Shown here: positions 33,890-46,129 of the stretch, in pieces
How positions within the stretch are numbered: the first letter of the stretch is position 1
Layout: each line of letters opens with the position of its first letter
DNA from: Gremmenia infestans
Taxonomy: Eukaryota > Ascomycota > Leotiomycetes > Helotiales > Hamatocanthoscyphaceae
Assembly: GCA_032629725.1 (NCBI GenBank)
Contig: JAFEVB010000007.1
Coordinates: 1,860,001 to 1,924,000, forward strand
Direction: 5' to 3'
Length of the DNA: 64,000 nt
Program-made: the position numbers and the translations under genes
The notes under the pieces: generated by a model
What the model was told of the DNA's origin: nothing
What the model saw: only the letters and a program-made list of their open reading frames with translations
Database searches by the model: none

Positions 33890-36800
33890 TCAAATCCATT
33901 CTTCTGCGCCTCTCTTCTCCGGCGGATCAAGCGCCCCATCGACATTAATGGAGGTAAGTTGACTCTTCTTGGTATTCCTACACGCCGGAATCGGCGGATC
34001 ACAATACCCGTTCCTGCCCTTCGCCAACGTACCGCCCGTATTCTTGAAGCCAGGTACCGTCGAATTCAGAGGTTGACAAACCCCAAAGTTCGTGCAAGTG
34101 CTCACAACCTTGCTTCCTTGGTTAGGATTACAGACAGGCACGCAGTAGCTTCCTGAGATGGGTTTCTTGGTCTTGGAATCGCATTTAAGAGAGGTCGTGA
34201 GGCAGAAATAGTCGGTAGTGGGACATTTGCTTTCACTGGAGCAGGGAGTACCTTCGTAGGCTAGTTGGCCTTGCTTTGTGGGGGTTCCGTCGTCGAGAAT
34301 GGGGGAGTGGGCGGAGGGGGATGAGCCAGAGAGGACGTTCATGATTATAGATCCTATCTTTGGGTCTGTGCTTGCGGATGGCTTTGGAGATGGGAGGATG
34401 GAGGCCGGCGGCGCCGTGGTGTTGGTCGCGCTTGTGGTGGACCAGCCCGTTGAGTCTTTGACGCAGAGAGACGGGTTATTCCACATCGCGTCTGCGGCAT
34501 AAGTCCATAGCGCCGTGTAGTTGTAGAATGTTTGGGGTGTGTAGAAGATCCGACAGGTCGCTGCTTCGTAGACGAATTGTAGGGGGGTGTTACCCCCCTT
34601 GCGTACTTGGTCGCGGAGATTGATGTCGGCGTATGTTATCCATACATCTGTTGCCGTTGTTCTGTTAGGTAGGAAGTTGGCGCTGCTGGGGTCGCTGCTT
34701 TCTTGCAAGAGCTGTTGGGCGACATCAATTTGGTAGTCTAGAGAGTCTAAAGTATAGGCGGCGGCGCCTCGACTCATACTTTTGGATCATTAGTACATGG
34801 AATCAGAACCATGGAGGCTTTCATACCTAGGTGCTTGCATTGGGCCGTAAGATGAACGGCCACCAGCGACAACGGTGCGAACTCCGGCTTCATGATGCAT
34901 CATTTCCATGAAAATCGCACAGGCAGATGAGCACAGAGAGTCCGATAGCTTTGACAGTCAATTTCTTGCGAAACATTCGAGTCGAGGGGGCCACTTACAA
35001 TGATTACATCTTTAGCAGCATAAGGCTGAGTGGTATTAGCCGGTCGGCCATCTGTCCCGTATACAGTAAACCCATCGTCGTCTTCATCCTCCGTCGAAAT
35101 CGTACTGAAAACATTATCGGAGAAGTTGTATCGTTGCTAGTTACATTATTAGCCTTCGCATTGACTCGATATCCAAGGTCAAACTTACCGTAGTAGTAAA
35201 GCTATCCCCATTGAAGACGTGAGGTCCATAGAACTCGGCCCACGATGTAAAGTTATCGTTTGTATCAGCATTATTGCGGGTTAAAGCCATCCACTCATCA
35301 TCGTAGAAGTCGTAATAATCGTCATACGAATCATCTAGTGTTTCCCAATAGCGAGTAATCGCATCACCCATAGCATTTGTGGGATTCGTAGCCCGCATTC
35401 GGCTTCCACCAAAGGGTTCCTGCGTTGGGAAGAACTGCTTGTAGGTATCCACCGCAAGGAAGACATCTCCACCATAGTTTTGCTGTACATCAATAACAAT
35501 CTTCTGCATTCCTGCTGCCTTGCTAGCGTTTAGGAAACGCGTTACGGTGTCTGAGAATGAACCGACTGCGGATCCAGGTTCCTGGAAACTCGGAAGACTC
35601 AGGACGGCGACGGATGACTGCTTGAGGAAATATCCTGACACGAAACCTGTACCAAAGGTGCCGAGATCTGCTTGAGCGATGTCGGGGTTTGGATAGGCAT
35701 CATTATCCCATGAAGCTGCTGTGGTTGACGCCGCGGCCGTCTCATCGGCCGTCGAAGTCGCCGAATCCGTCTCGGTCGCAGTTGGGGCAGCAGTGCTCGA
35801 CTCCGTTGCGTTGGGGTCGTATGAAGCGGGATACCACTAAATAATTGAAAGTCAATTCTTGCTGTTCTTTGGGGCACTTCGGGGGAAGAGGAACAGAAAG
35901 ACTGCAGAAACAACTTACCCCCAAGACGAAGAAGTTGTAAAAGTCGCCACCAGTCTCAAGAGCACCAGTACTACTTGGATAAGTGTAGACAGCTAGCCAA
36001 TTTGTAGTGATCCGGGTTCCGTTTTCAAGTAAGAACGTGAGCTCGTCGCCAGGATAGAACATCGAATTACCACCCCAGGTACTAAATATCGACTGGATGT
36101 CTTGCGCGGGACTTGTCATCAACTGATTAAAATCCGCATGAGATTCAAGACTCCCAATGGCATTCGTGGCCGCAAAATCGTCCAAGTAATCCTGAGCATC
36201 CAAGTCGTTAATTTTTGATATTGCCGAGGGCTGCCAGTCGCCATCGCTTGCGCTGTCAGTCAAATCATCTGTGTCTTTTAGTTAGTGTCACCACTATTAA
36301 GAGATATTCGGCAACGTCTTACCAGAGAAATAGATCTTGGGTAGCTGGATCCCATCGAGGGATACAGAGGCAATGTCATATGAAGTACCAAAGGTAAACA
36401 CGCCTAGGATTCCAGCAATGAGATTCAAATGCGCATCATGTGTTGAGAATATCAAAGCCTGAAGCGTAACCTCAAACTCATATTGATTTGCAAATTTGCT
36501 ATTGTCGATGGCTATTTGGATCTGGGCAAGGCCTTCAACAAGATCTACAGGTGCTTGCTGGTAGCTTGCGGGCGGGTTCTTGAGATACGCTAAATTTGAT
36601 TGGAACTGAATGGTATCATTGTAATATTGAAGGAATCGAGTTGCTACTGCGGCGTTGAAAGGAACGGATGTCAGGCAATCATACGCCTGCTTGGCTGGGA
36701 AGACAAGTTCTACAACCAAAGCGTCAATCCCATACAAACTCTCATCCAAAGCATTAAATACCAGCATTTCTTATAATATCACCACATACTGTCGATATCG

Positions 36801-36912
36801 GTGTGGCAGCCCTCTTCGTCACAGTTGGAGGCTCGTAATTGGACGGTGCGGCGCGCGAAAGTGCCACACAGAACGAGAGCAACGCGTGGAAAGTGAATGA
36901 AAGGCGCGCCAT
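33890..36912 (-). CDS. Secreted S41-family (CPAF-like) serine protease
   Basis: Seven exons on the minus strand (36912-36762, 36709-36323, 36268-35919, 35836-35189, 35136-34999, 34948-34827, 34778-33890) encode 894 aa; all phases agree. A signal peptide is present (MARLSFTFHALLSFCVALSR). Residues 40-180 hold the N-terminal domain (AYDCLTSVPFNAAVATRFL, YLKNPPASYQQ). The protease core follows: VAVLSLPSF, IVIDVQQNYGGDVFLAVDTY, and LSDSLCSSACAIFMEMM, which supplies the likely nucleophilic serine before the ACxxF helix. Then comes VRTVVAGGRSSYGPMQA. The C-terminal 150 residues are cysteine-rich and end acidic. The family degrades extracellular proteins; some relatives are encoded next to ustiloxin-type peptide clusters, but no peptide precursor is visible here. 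Confidence 0.85.
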
Positions 36913-38046
36913 CTTCAAAGATTAAAAAATTAAAGAACTTGGAGAGCGGCTTCCAAGCATCGAGATATAGAAGTAAGAGAAGAGCCTCAAGATCCACAAC
37001 GCTCGGGAGGGACCGCCTCTTCAAGTAATATTTAAGATACATTGCGGGTCGCATCTTCAGATTCTTATGGTTCAGGGGTACTCCTTCCCCGGGACAATTG
37101 TTGAACTGTGGGCTGACTCCATAAAACGAAGGATTTCATACAACTGAATGGCTAAACGCCCTTGCAGGTCCCATAAAACCAGCCCACTATTCGCGGCGAG
37201 AGTACTTGTAGGGCTAGGCGTAGTGATAGCAATTGCTTACTCCGGCTAATAAGCTTACAATGATCCCCGGCAGGGCACAGCAGCATCTAGAAGCCTAGAG
37301 TTGGGGGCTGGAAAGCATCTTACTTTAACGTTACTTTAAGCCTATGATTCCAAAGGAGGTTTGGAAAGTCAAATATAAGATGTGAAGTAATGTTGGAATC
37401 AATCCTTCTCCCCTTGACCCTGACTTGAAAGTAACTTCAGCGAATTTGAACGAAGAGAAAAGAGTTTCTGTGCGCAATCCAAAGACTGGAGAAACATCGC
37501 TCCAGGCGGCTCTTGTTGGGGACCCCTCTTTACCTCCGTAGAGTTTTTTACCTCCGGAGGCACATGGTACTATGCCAAGCATATAAGGGTCCTATGAGAT
37601 GCAGCCACTCGTACAGTAAGCCAAATTTGCCCGACTTCAGGGTGCGGCGTAGTTCTATAAATAGTGGCTGCGCTTTCAGCTTCTCCTCTTAAGGAGCGGT
37701 CCGCCTTATGGTCATAAACTGTATTGCACCCTCCACCAATGAACTGCACACTCGGGTGATTTCAGTGGCACCTCAGGCACCGTCAGCAGGCGTGATTACC
37801 ACCCGCATAACTAGTATTTTCGTGGCGTGTTTCATGAATATATCGACAATAATAATTTGCGCATTGAAAGGTTTGGTCATTCCTATTCCGTGGTGTTGTC
37901 TTTACGAATCCAGTCTCAGCCTCTGAAACCTTCTTGGGACATGCTTCAAGGTATGTTGTTGTTCACCCAAAGGTGCGTATGATTCTCACTAGCCCTTACT
38001 ATACAGAGGCAAAGAGACGATTTGCAATAAAAAAAAATAAGCCAAA
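36913..38046. other. Divergent intergenic region
   Basis: This lies between the S41 protease start (-) and the NLR start (+). Short frames at 37331-37582 and 37708-37926 show no domain. It is presumably two promoters. Confidence 0.5.
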
Positions 38047-41000
38047 ATGGACCCCCTTTCTATCATAGCCGGCACCATCGCCATCTTTGACGCCCTCAAG
38101 GAAGCCTACCGCTTCGCTGACGATGTCCTCAAAGCCCCCACCGAGCGCGAAGAGTTCACGCGTCGTCTCCTCTGTGTCGCTGACATCAAGCGGATCCTGG
38201 TTGATTGTCTGGCACAAGAAGAAGATCCAGAACACTCGCACTTGGTACAGACTCTGGACATCAAGAGAAACCCACAGTCCCCACTTGTAGGTCTTCTGGA
38301 GATAATGAACCAGATGCTTGAGAATTTGAGAACGAAGGAAACTACGGCTAGGAAATGGAAGGATTTCAAGTGGCATTCGGAGAAGAAGTCGCTCGAGGGG
38401 TTCTTTGTTGCTATTGATGGGTGCTGTACGAGGATTTCGTTGGTACTGAATACGGCTAATATCAGGCTTTCGCGTGAAAATAATGTGCTGCTAAAGAAGA
38501 TGGCCGCAAAGCAGGACATGCAGATAGAGCAAGAGAGTAAAGAGCGAGAAGAGACGGAACGGAAATCAATTGAGCGCTGGCTCTCGCCGCTTGATAATCA
38601 AGCTCGCCAACGTGAGATTTGTGAAGGGGCTGTCAAGACTGGTAATTGGTTCTTAGAGCTCGAGCAGTTTAGATATTGGAAGAGGGGTGAATTGGACGTA
38701 CTTCGGTGTCATGGGACTGTTGGAACAGGCAAAGTATAACATTGTATCTGTCAAGACGTTTAAGCTTTTCTGACAAGACGGCCTACAGACTGTGCTTTCC
38801 TCCATCGTTGCAGATCACTTGGCACAGAAGCCTTCTTCAAACATCCCCGTGCTTTGCCTTTTCATTGAGAAAGCACATTCGCCCAATAACCTACTGGGCA
38901 GTTTGGTAAAACAATTGGTGCAGCTTAACGCGTCCGGTATTAGTTCCGAAGTCCGAGATGCTTGGAAGAAAGAGACGCGTGTGGATGCGCGACCAAGTGA
39001 AGCCGTGCTCGCGAAGCTTCTCAAGGTGTGTGAATGCTTTTTCTGACCGCAAGCAAGGTCTGTATACTGACAAACAGATCTCAGGCTGAAGCAGATGAAT
39101 ACGACTGGGTCTTTATCATTGTTGATACCCTAGAAGAAGCTTCAGAAGAATCCCGGTTGTAAGAATAACAGGAATCCCCTTTACTTCCTACTGCAGCATG
39201 TTTCAGCAGTCTCCAGCTATACTTCTATACAGATGCTCTGAAGATGTCTCGCGGCTCCTCGGATATTGCTGCGTTCCTGAAAGCTTCCTAAAGCAGAAAT
39301 AAAACTAACTTACCATTCTTCGTAGCCTTATCGAGAAGAAGATCCGAAAGTTCTGCCCAAAGTTAAAGTTATTAACAATGGCAAGGCTGGATGAGGACCC
39401 GCCTCCCGAGTACGTTCGGTGTAGTATCTGCAAGAAAACACCACTCCCCGTATACTACCGGTGCAAACGCTGTCCCAAGAAACCACGATTTGATCTATGT
39501 CCGGACTGCAAAAAACAGGGCCTAAAATGCACTACAGATCCTGAACACGACGTCTGCTTGCCGCCATTCATCGAAGTGCAGATGATAGTGCCACCAGAAG
39601 ACCTGGAGGTATATGTGAAGGCCGTGATTAGACAACAATATCCTGAAGACAATATCGATATGGATATGGAAACTAAAGCCCGTACTTCCACGAAACTGGG
39701 ACGCTTCTGCGCCGAGGATGACGAATTCTTCAACGATATCGTGCATGCAATTTTAGAGAATTCTTGCAACAAGTTTCTCCTCCCGAAGCTATACATGAAG
39801 TCCATCTCAAACAAAGTTACAAAGAAGGAAATTATGGGTGCCTTGAAGAAATTGAACCATTCTCAATATGACATCTCCGATAGGATCGATATTTTGTACG
39901 ACAAAGATTTAGACGCTCGTATCAGGACACAGGACCCCGACAAAGTTACCAGAGCCATCAAACTCTTGTCTATAGTCTATTTTGCTCGCAGGAATCTCTC
40001 ATTAGATGATTTGAGTCAGGTTTGGGCGGCAGAGGTTGCAGACCCGGAAGACACAGACTACGACAAAAACGGCAATATCGATCTGGATGATATCCTGAGT
40101 TCGACTAGAGGATTCATTACCGTAGGACGAGAAGACACAATAGTTCGACTCGATGACAGAACCTTGCGGGAGTACTTTGACAAGAAGCAAAAGATTTGGT
40201 TTCCGGAAGGGGAGAACTACATTGCGAGATTATGTCTCCGATATCTAGGCTTCAATACTTTCTCGAAGCGGTGTCCGGAGGAAAAGCTCGCAGAACGAGA
40301 CAATCAACATCCGTTCTTTGCTTACGCAGTCCAATATTGGGGCGATCACGTTCGCAAAGCTGGTCCTGAAGTTGTAGCAGCAGCCGTGAAGTACCTTGAA
40401 GATAAGCCACGAATGGAGGCTTATATCCAAGGCGCATGGGAAACGAACACCCACGATCGGGACAAGTGGGACGTTCGAAGAAATATCCATGCTCTACATG
40501 TATGTGCGTGGTTTGATCTGGCCGACATTATTGCGGACCTGAACTTCGAAACACTTGAGTATCTTGACGATCGTGAGAAATCATATGACGATCAGACGCC
40601 ATTGGATGTTCAGGAGAAGACATATGGCCAAACACCCTTGATGTACGCATGCAGGAGGGGTAATGCTGACGTTGCTAAATGCTTGCTGAGAATGGGTGCA
40701 AATGTCAATATACGCAGTGCCAGAGGTAGGACTGCATTGCATGAAGCAGTACTTCGAAAGAATAATGAGATGGTGCATACTCTCCTAGACACTGCTCCAG
40801 ATCTCGATATCAATATAGGAAACCCCACAAATTTCGATCGATCAGCTCTTATGGTTGCTATCCTCCAAGGCTCTGCCGACATGGCCGAGACAATCCTGAA
40901 GAAGCCTTACGCCTCAGTCAATATCGATATGCAAGATTCGCGAGGCAGCACAGCCTTATCATTTGCTGCCTTGAAGGACCAGGGAGAAATCGTTAATATA

Positions 41001-42323
41001 CTACTGGAGTCTCATGCCAAAATGGACCTGATAGAGACCAGCAGCGGCCGCTCAGCAATGATAATTGCTGTAGAAAAGCATCATTCCAACATTGTATCTT
41101 CTTTGCTAAGTCACGGTGCCGATCCAAACTTACCCAAGGATATCAGGGGTGGAACACCAGCTTTAGCCGCAGCGGAGAAGGGATTCATAGAAATCTTGGA
41201 GATCTTGATAAATAACAAGGCAGATGTCTCGTGTAGCGATGAGGACGGTCGTACTCTGATGCACGGCGCAGCAGAATACGGACATGTTAATGTTCTCGAG
41301 CTACTCAAATCTCACGGTCTTGGATTGAACTCTCCCTGTCTCCACGGAATGACACCACTGCACAGCGCCTGTAGGATGGGTGGAGACGATGCAGCAGAAT
41401 TCCTCATTGAGAATGGAGCAGACTGCTCTGTCAAAGACAAATTTGATAGAACACCATACATGGTCGCCTGGCAATATGGCAACGAGTATCTCATGGATCT
41501 TCTCAGGGACAAAGGAACGAACAGAGAAATCGACACAGCGCAGGACATCCAGCTAGAGGGGCTACCCATCTGGTCACTAATAACATTATCTCGTCTCGAT
41601 TTAATCACAGGGTCAAGCCTCGCGAAAACAGGCAAACTCGACCTCTCTGTCACGGAACCCGTGACTGGAAACACGGCGCTACACCTTGCGATATTATCCT
41701 GCAATGGCAACACTCGACAAGGGGCGCCACTTCTACAAGAGCTCCTCAATGCTGACGCGAAATATATCGACGAACCGAATAGGGCCATGAAGCAGACCCC
41801 GCTGCACATTGCCGTCACTCTCGGCTGTCTTGCTTGCACGGAAATGCTTCTCAAGTACAAGCCGAAACTAGATCTGGCTAATCGGCACGGGGACACGCCA
41901 TTGGAAATCGCCTGCCGCTTGGGCAACCTCGACATAGCAGTCACACTTGTCGAGGCAGGAGCAAGCCTTCGAGACGCAAAATACGCAATGCAAAAACTCC
42001 TGTTTGCCGCAATAGAATTCCAGAGCGTCGAGGCGGTTTATAATCTGATGATGGCAGGAGCGGATCGCATGGCACAAGACGAGTATGGAAGGACGGCTGA
42101 TATAGTAGCCAAGCGGGTTGACAATGGTGATGGAAGGATATTGAGTATACTGCGATCGAACCGAAGTTTTATGTACCATGCAGTACCGGTGAAAACGGCA
42201 GTCAAGAGCACGGTATTAGAGGTGGATGAAGTGGATGACGAGGAAGCGGTACAGGCAATGACATACAGACCTGCCTTCCCAAGACCGGCTGGACTGGATG
42301 AAGACAAGTTATGTGCTGCGTAG
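38047..42323 (+). CDS. STAND/NLR protein: helical N-domain, NACHT with ZZ-type zinc-finger insertion, ankyrin repeats
   Basis: Four exons (38047-38733, 38789-39025, 39085-39158, 39326-42323) encode 1331 aa. Residues 1-200 form a helical N-terminal domain starting MDPLSIIAGTIAIFDALKEA, as in fungal STAND proteins of the Helo-like class, followed by a coiled coil (NNVLLKKMAAKQDMQIEQES). The P-loop GTVGTGKT (223-230) is completed only by splicing. Walker B reads FIIVDTLEE (318-326). Residues 351-410 hold MARLDEDPP and then cysteine pairs 365/368, 379/382 and 391/394 plus Cys401 and Cys410, a ZZ-type finger. A winged-helix region (AIKLLSIVYFARRNLSLDDL, about 540) is followed by ankyrin repeats (about 760-1290). 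Such receptors govern non-self recognition and regulated cell death. The third intron (167 nt) is the longest here but has a good CTAAC branch site and restores frame. Confidence 0.85.
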
Positions 42324-42592
42324 TGCTAGCAGAACACAATCTGGATACGGGGGTAGTAAGAGAATCTTGGGTCAAACGGGCTTGTGGTGTAGGAACTTGA
42401 AAATAAAAGAAAGTGAAAGTGAAAGAAAAACTTCGACCATGGCGTGGGAAGAGATGTTACTAACAACATCCCGCCAGAAGAATCCCATTAGCTAGCTAGC
42501 AAAGCAAACAAGGACAAACCTCGAATTGCCACGCAACGAAGAGTAGTCTGAATTGCCTGTCACATTCCCCCATCCTCCATCGATCCATTCAA

Positions 42593-42961
42593 TCAATCAT
42601 AAGCACAGCCATCCGGACCTGTCCCCAAACTAACACTATATCCCGAAGCCTGATTCTGCATACACCTCCTCGCCGCCATTGCCCCCGTGCCGCCCATCCC
42701 CATATCCGTAGTGGTCGCACAAGTCGCACCCTTCGCCACTTTATTCAAACTATCCGGATGCGTTCAATCATACAGAGTATTGCCCTCGCATTTCCCAGAT
42801 AGCTGGTGCGATTTTGTGCGCCCGTCGCACCAGCTGCCGATTTTTCGGCAATAGCATTTGTCTTGGTACTCTCCGGTGATGTCGACGAGTGGGATGGCCG
42901 TGGTGAGAGCTAAGAGGGAGAAAATGAGGGTTACGAGGATGGTTGATGGGGTGGCGTACAT
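42593..42961 (-). CDS. Small secreted cysteine-rich protein interrupted by an in-frame TGA
   Basis: From ATG 42961 a signal peptide (MYATPSTILVTLIFSLLALT) leads to a short mature region with four cysteines (KCYCRKIGSWCDG and GKCEG). The frame meets TGA at 42766-42764 after 65 residues. The same frame then stays open for another 56 codons to a stop at 42593, with three more cysteines and a plausible end (MQNQASGYSVSLGTGPDGCA). Either the protein is 65 aa long, or the stop is a recent nonsense mutation, or it is read through. A 35-nt intron (GTATGA...AAAG) could skip the stop but shifts the frame and is shorter than any other here. Size, secretion and cysteines make it effector-like; function is unknown. 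Confidence 0.55.
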
Positions 42962-43683
42962 GGTGTTGTATAGGTTTGGGTATGTGGGTGTTGAGAATTT
43001 GATTTGGAGGTGGTCTAAATGTTTGGATTTGTGGAATTGGCTGGTTTCCGGGTTGTAGGTAGTGGGTAGTGGTTTGAGGACTGTTTGAGATGGCAAGTTG
43101 AATTCTTGGAGCTTTTATATCCGTCAGTAAACTATTATTTCATCGGCGAATAATCCCCTCTAGCTGTGATTAAATTGTAGTTTATTCACAAGTGATGACC
43201 GTTGTGATGTACATTGTTATTCATGGGAGGATGTTATTAGACATGAAGACGTGATTCCTTTCATGACCAAACGGTGCAGTGGTAGTGAGTCACGAGGACG
43301 ACGGCTGGTCGTGCTGTCTCGGCATCACACCAAAGCAAGCACCTATGGTAGGAGGTCTACTTTGGATGGCGGACCATTTAGGAGATTGATTGGCATTCAA
43401 GATGATAAAAATTGTGTTCTTGTGTGGACCTGTCTGTATATGATGATATCTTACCACACATAATCTTCCATTGATATTTATCTTTAAGCGCTAAGTGCCA
43501 TCAATGCACATTCCAGGCATACCCTCAGACCACCAATCCTCGGATAGGACTTTCGTGTTCTGGATATCTGTTGAACGATTAGTATAGCTTTCCCTGTATT
43601 TTGCAGGGGTTGGACTCGAGCTCTCATGCTCAAAACCTGCATTTGGTAGGCAAAATTTGACTTACGCGCACGCCACGAGTTAT
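42962..43683. other. Intergenic spacer
   Basis: This lies upstream of the small secreted protein gene (-) and downstream of the Zn2Cys6 gene (-). No further gene was seen; the frame at 43251-43463 has no domain. Confidence 0.45.
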
Positions 43684-45407
43684 TCAAAGCTCCAACCTTC
43701 TATCCTTGACCGTTGTACTCGTATGCTCAGCCATGATAGTGGCCTCCTCGCCCCAACGTATAGTGGCTTCAGCGTAGTTCACTACCCCATTAGGTGACCT
43801 GGTGGTACTGACCGGGCTCACTATTTTGCTCTTCCTGTCCATGGCAATGCCAATCTCTCTCAATCGGCATTCTTCTGGGACAAACTCGTCATAGACCTTT
43901 AAAGATGCAACTCCTTCCTCAAATTTCATAACCCATGTTGCGACAGCAGCCATCGCGTCACCATCCCAAAGCCCTTCAATGCCGCTTCGATTGAGTAGAG
44001 AAATTGCCTTCCTCCTAAGAACAGGATTTCGGCATTTGCAGGCTGTGAGGTAGAGTGGCGATACAACTCCTAAATCAAATGAGAAGTTCAGGCCTACCCT
44101 ATTTTTCATGGTAGTCTCGATGATATATTGGGCAAGATCTATAATCTCTTTGAACTGCATGGTAAATGCATCGTAGGCTAACTCGTCGCGATAGAAGAGA
44201 GAAGATGCTCGAACAGTTGCAGCAAGGTGTTGAACTTCGAGGACTTTGATTGCAACATCATTTGTCTTTAATAGTGATGGCGAGTTACCTAGAGATAGAG
44301 CCCAATTTCTGAAGAGAGCTTCGGCTTTGGTGAGTTGGGCGGAGACAGCGGATGGGATCGCTGTGTAAGGCAGCGTACGATAGCGACCGTTTATTGGCCC
44401 TAAAAGACGTTCCAAATATGTGATTGTGCTCTCCAACACGTTGCGGGCTTCCTCTATTGTCTGAAATGTGTCGGGGACTAGTGGAGTCACTGAAAATTGT
44501 GATTCATAGAATACTCCAAAGGTGCAAGCTTGAGCGTCAAAGCGTGAAAAAGCGGTTGATATTTCCTCTAGCAAAACTGAATTATGCTACAGCTATTAGT
44601 ATAAACACAAACAGGGAGACCCGGCATTTGGAAACCATACATGAGGTCTGGATTTAAGGTTTTTTAGCATAGCTAGGCCGGCATCGAAGTGCTTAAGAGA
44701 CATTCTTTCATTGCTTTGAAGTGTCTCAAACGCCGTAAATACGAGGCTTCCAAGAAGAGCTAACTCCCAACTAGATCTCGAAGAGTCAAGACGAAGATTA
44801 AGGGATTTTACTGCCTCGAGATAGTTGACGGTGATTGCTTCCCTTGTCACTGCACTATGTCCTTCGCCCTGGACAGTTTGGTGCCGAAAAAGAAAGGACA
44901 GCGCCACGACAGCCTTTCGTATAGATGACTCTGATGTTGCAATTTGAAGCAAGGTTTTATCCCAGAGTGTGTTCTCGAAATACCTCGAGAAGGATCGAAT
45001 GCATACGAGACGGAAATACTCCAGATGATTGCCTTCATGGGTTGAAAGAGAAGCACTTGGAGGACAATGGGGTCTGGGCTGAATTAGGCATGGTTTACCA
45101 GAGAATGGTAGCCTCTGTTTGATTATTGCGGGTGTTTGAGAGGCTCGGACTGATGAAGTGGTCTCCTGGGGGTTTACAAAGTCGCACACACGACCAGTCT
45201 TAGAGCACGGGGTGCAAGAAGGTTTGGTTTCGTCACATTTTACTCGACGGATTCTGATCATGTTAGTATGCTCTATAATCTAGCATGTATCCTATGAGAA
45301 TGGGTAGGACATACTAACCTGCATGTCAGACACCCTGTTCTGGACTTTGGAGCCCCTTTTCGTCTCCTTCCCGGCTTTTCCAACTCCGCAGGGGGGATCG
45401 TATGCAT
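43684..45407 (-). CDS. Zn2Cys6 transcription factor
   Basis: Three exons on the minus strand (45407-45319, 45253-44641, 44586-43684) encode 534 aa. The binuclear zinc cluster is split by the first intron and only the spliced product is complete: cysteines 26, 29, 36, 43, 46 and 53 in CLTCRIRRVKCDETKPSC and TPCSKTGRVC. An AT-hook-like basic run (GRRRKGAPKSRTG) precedes it. The remainder is a helical fungal-specific regulatory domain (SIRKAVVALSFLFRHQT, HFDAGLAMLKNLKSRP). It starts 0.7 kb from a divergent second regulator. Targets are unknown; the adjacent reductase and hydrolase genes are candidates. Confidence 0.88.
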
Positions 45408-46129
45408 TGATTGGCTGCACATTCTTACCCGTCAGTTAAAGGCACAAAATCGCCCAGTTAAAATTAGTTACGAGTGGTGTGAGATCTCAAACCTCCTTTC
45501 AGATTGTTGGGCAGGAGATAGAGAAGGAACATGTTGTGGAGGCTAGTCACAGTCCGAGGTGTGTTGGTGTTAATTGGCTGTATCGTATTGTTAGAACACA
45601 ACGATAAGAGTATACGACGATGAAGCTAGCATAAAGAGGTCAAGTCATATAATGTGGATTGTGTGTATGTTAAGAGTATATCTGGATACCCGAAAAGTGG
45701 GTTTTTGGTGAGTCATGCTTATGTAAGCAGCTAATTCAAACACGTATTTACCCCTTTTCAGACCACGTGATCGATTACACTTTGTTAAGAGAGAGGTATA
45801 CCGGTCTTATGCTCAGGGTGTGGACTATCCTAGTAGATAAGGTATTATAAATTGAAGAGATTCTCGCTTGAGTAAGCTTCTCACTTGAGTTTTGGCATGT
45901 GACCGTGGCTTTTATAGTGTTCCAGATTCAGAAGGAGCAAGGCTTGGCAAGCTACTAGTGTTACTCCATACATAAAGTTTACCAGCTAGGTAACTATACG
46001 ACGCATGTACAAGTGTCTGACAAAACACCTCAATTTTCCAGATTGAAGATGAAGCGCGCAATATTCGTTCACGTGTTCTATTTATCATTTTGTCAAGAAT
46101 TATATCATCAGACTTGACGTTAAGACTCG
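45408..46129. promoter_or_regulatory. Shared divergent promoter of two regulator genes
   Basis: This 722-bp gap separates the starts of the Zn2Cys6 gene (-) and the TF-like gene (+). No open frame is present, so it must hold both promoters. I could not assign specific binding sites. Confidence 0.4.

Noticed and set aside
39159..39325. Stop codon after the Walker B exon as the end of a short NLR
   Set aside because: A GT..AG intron of 167 nt with a CTAAC branch site joins the frame to the zinc finger and ankyrin part, restoring the expected NACHT order.
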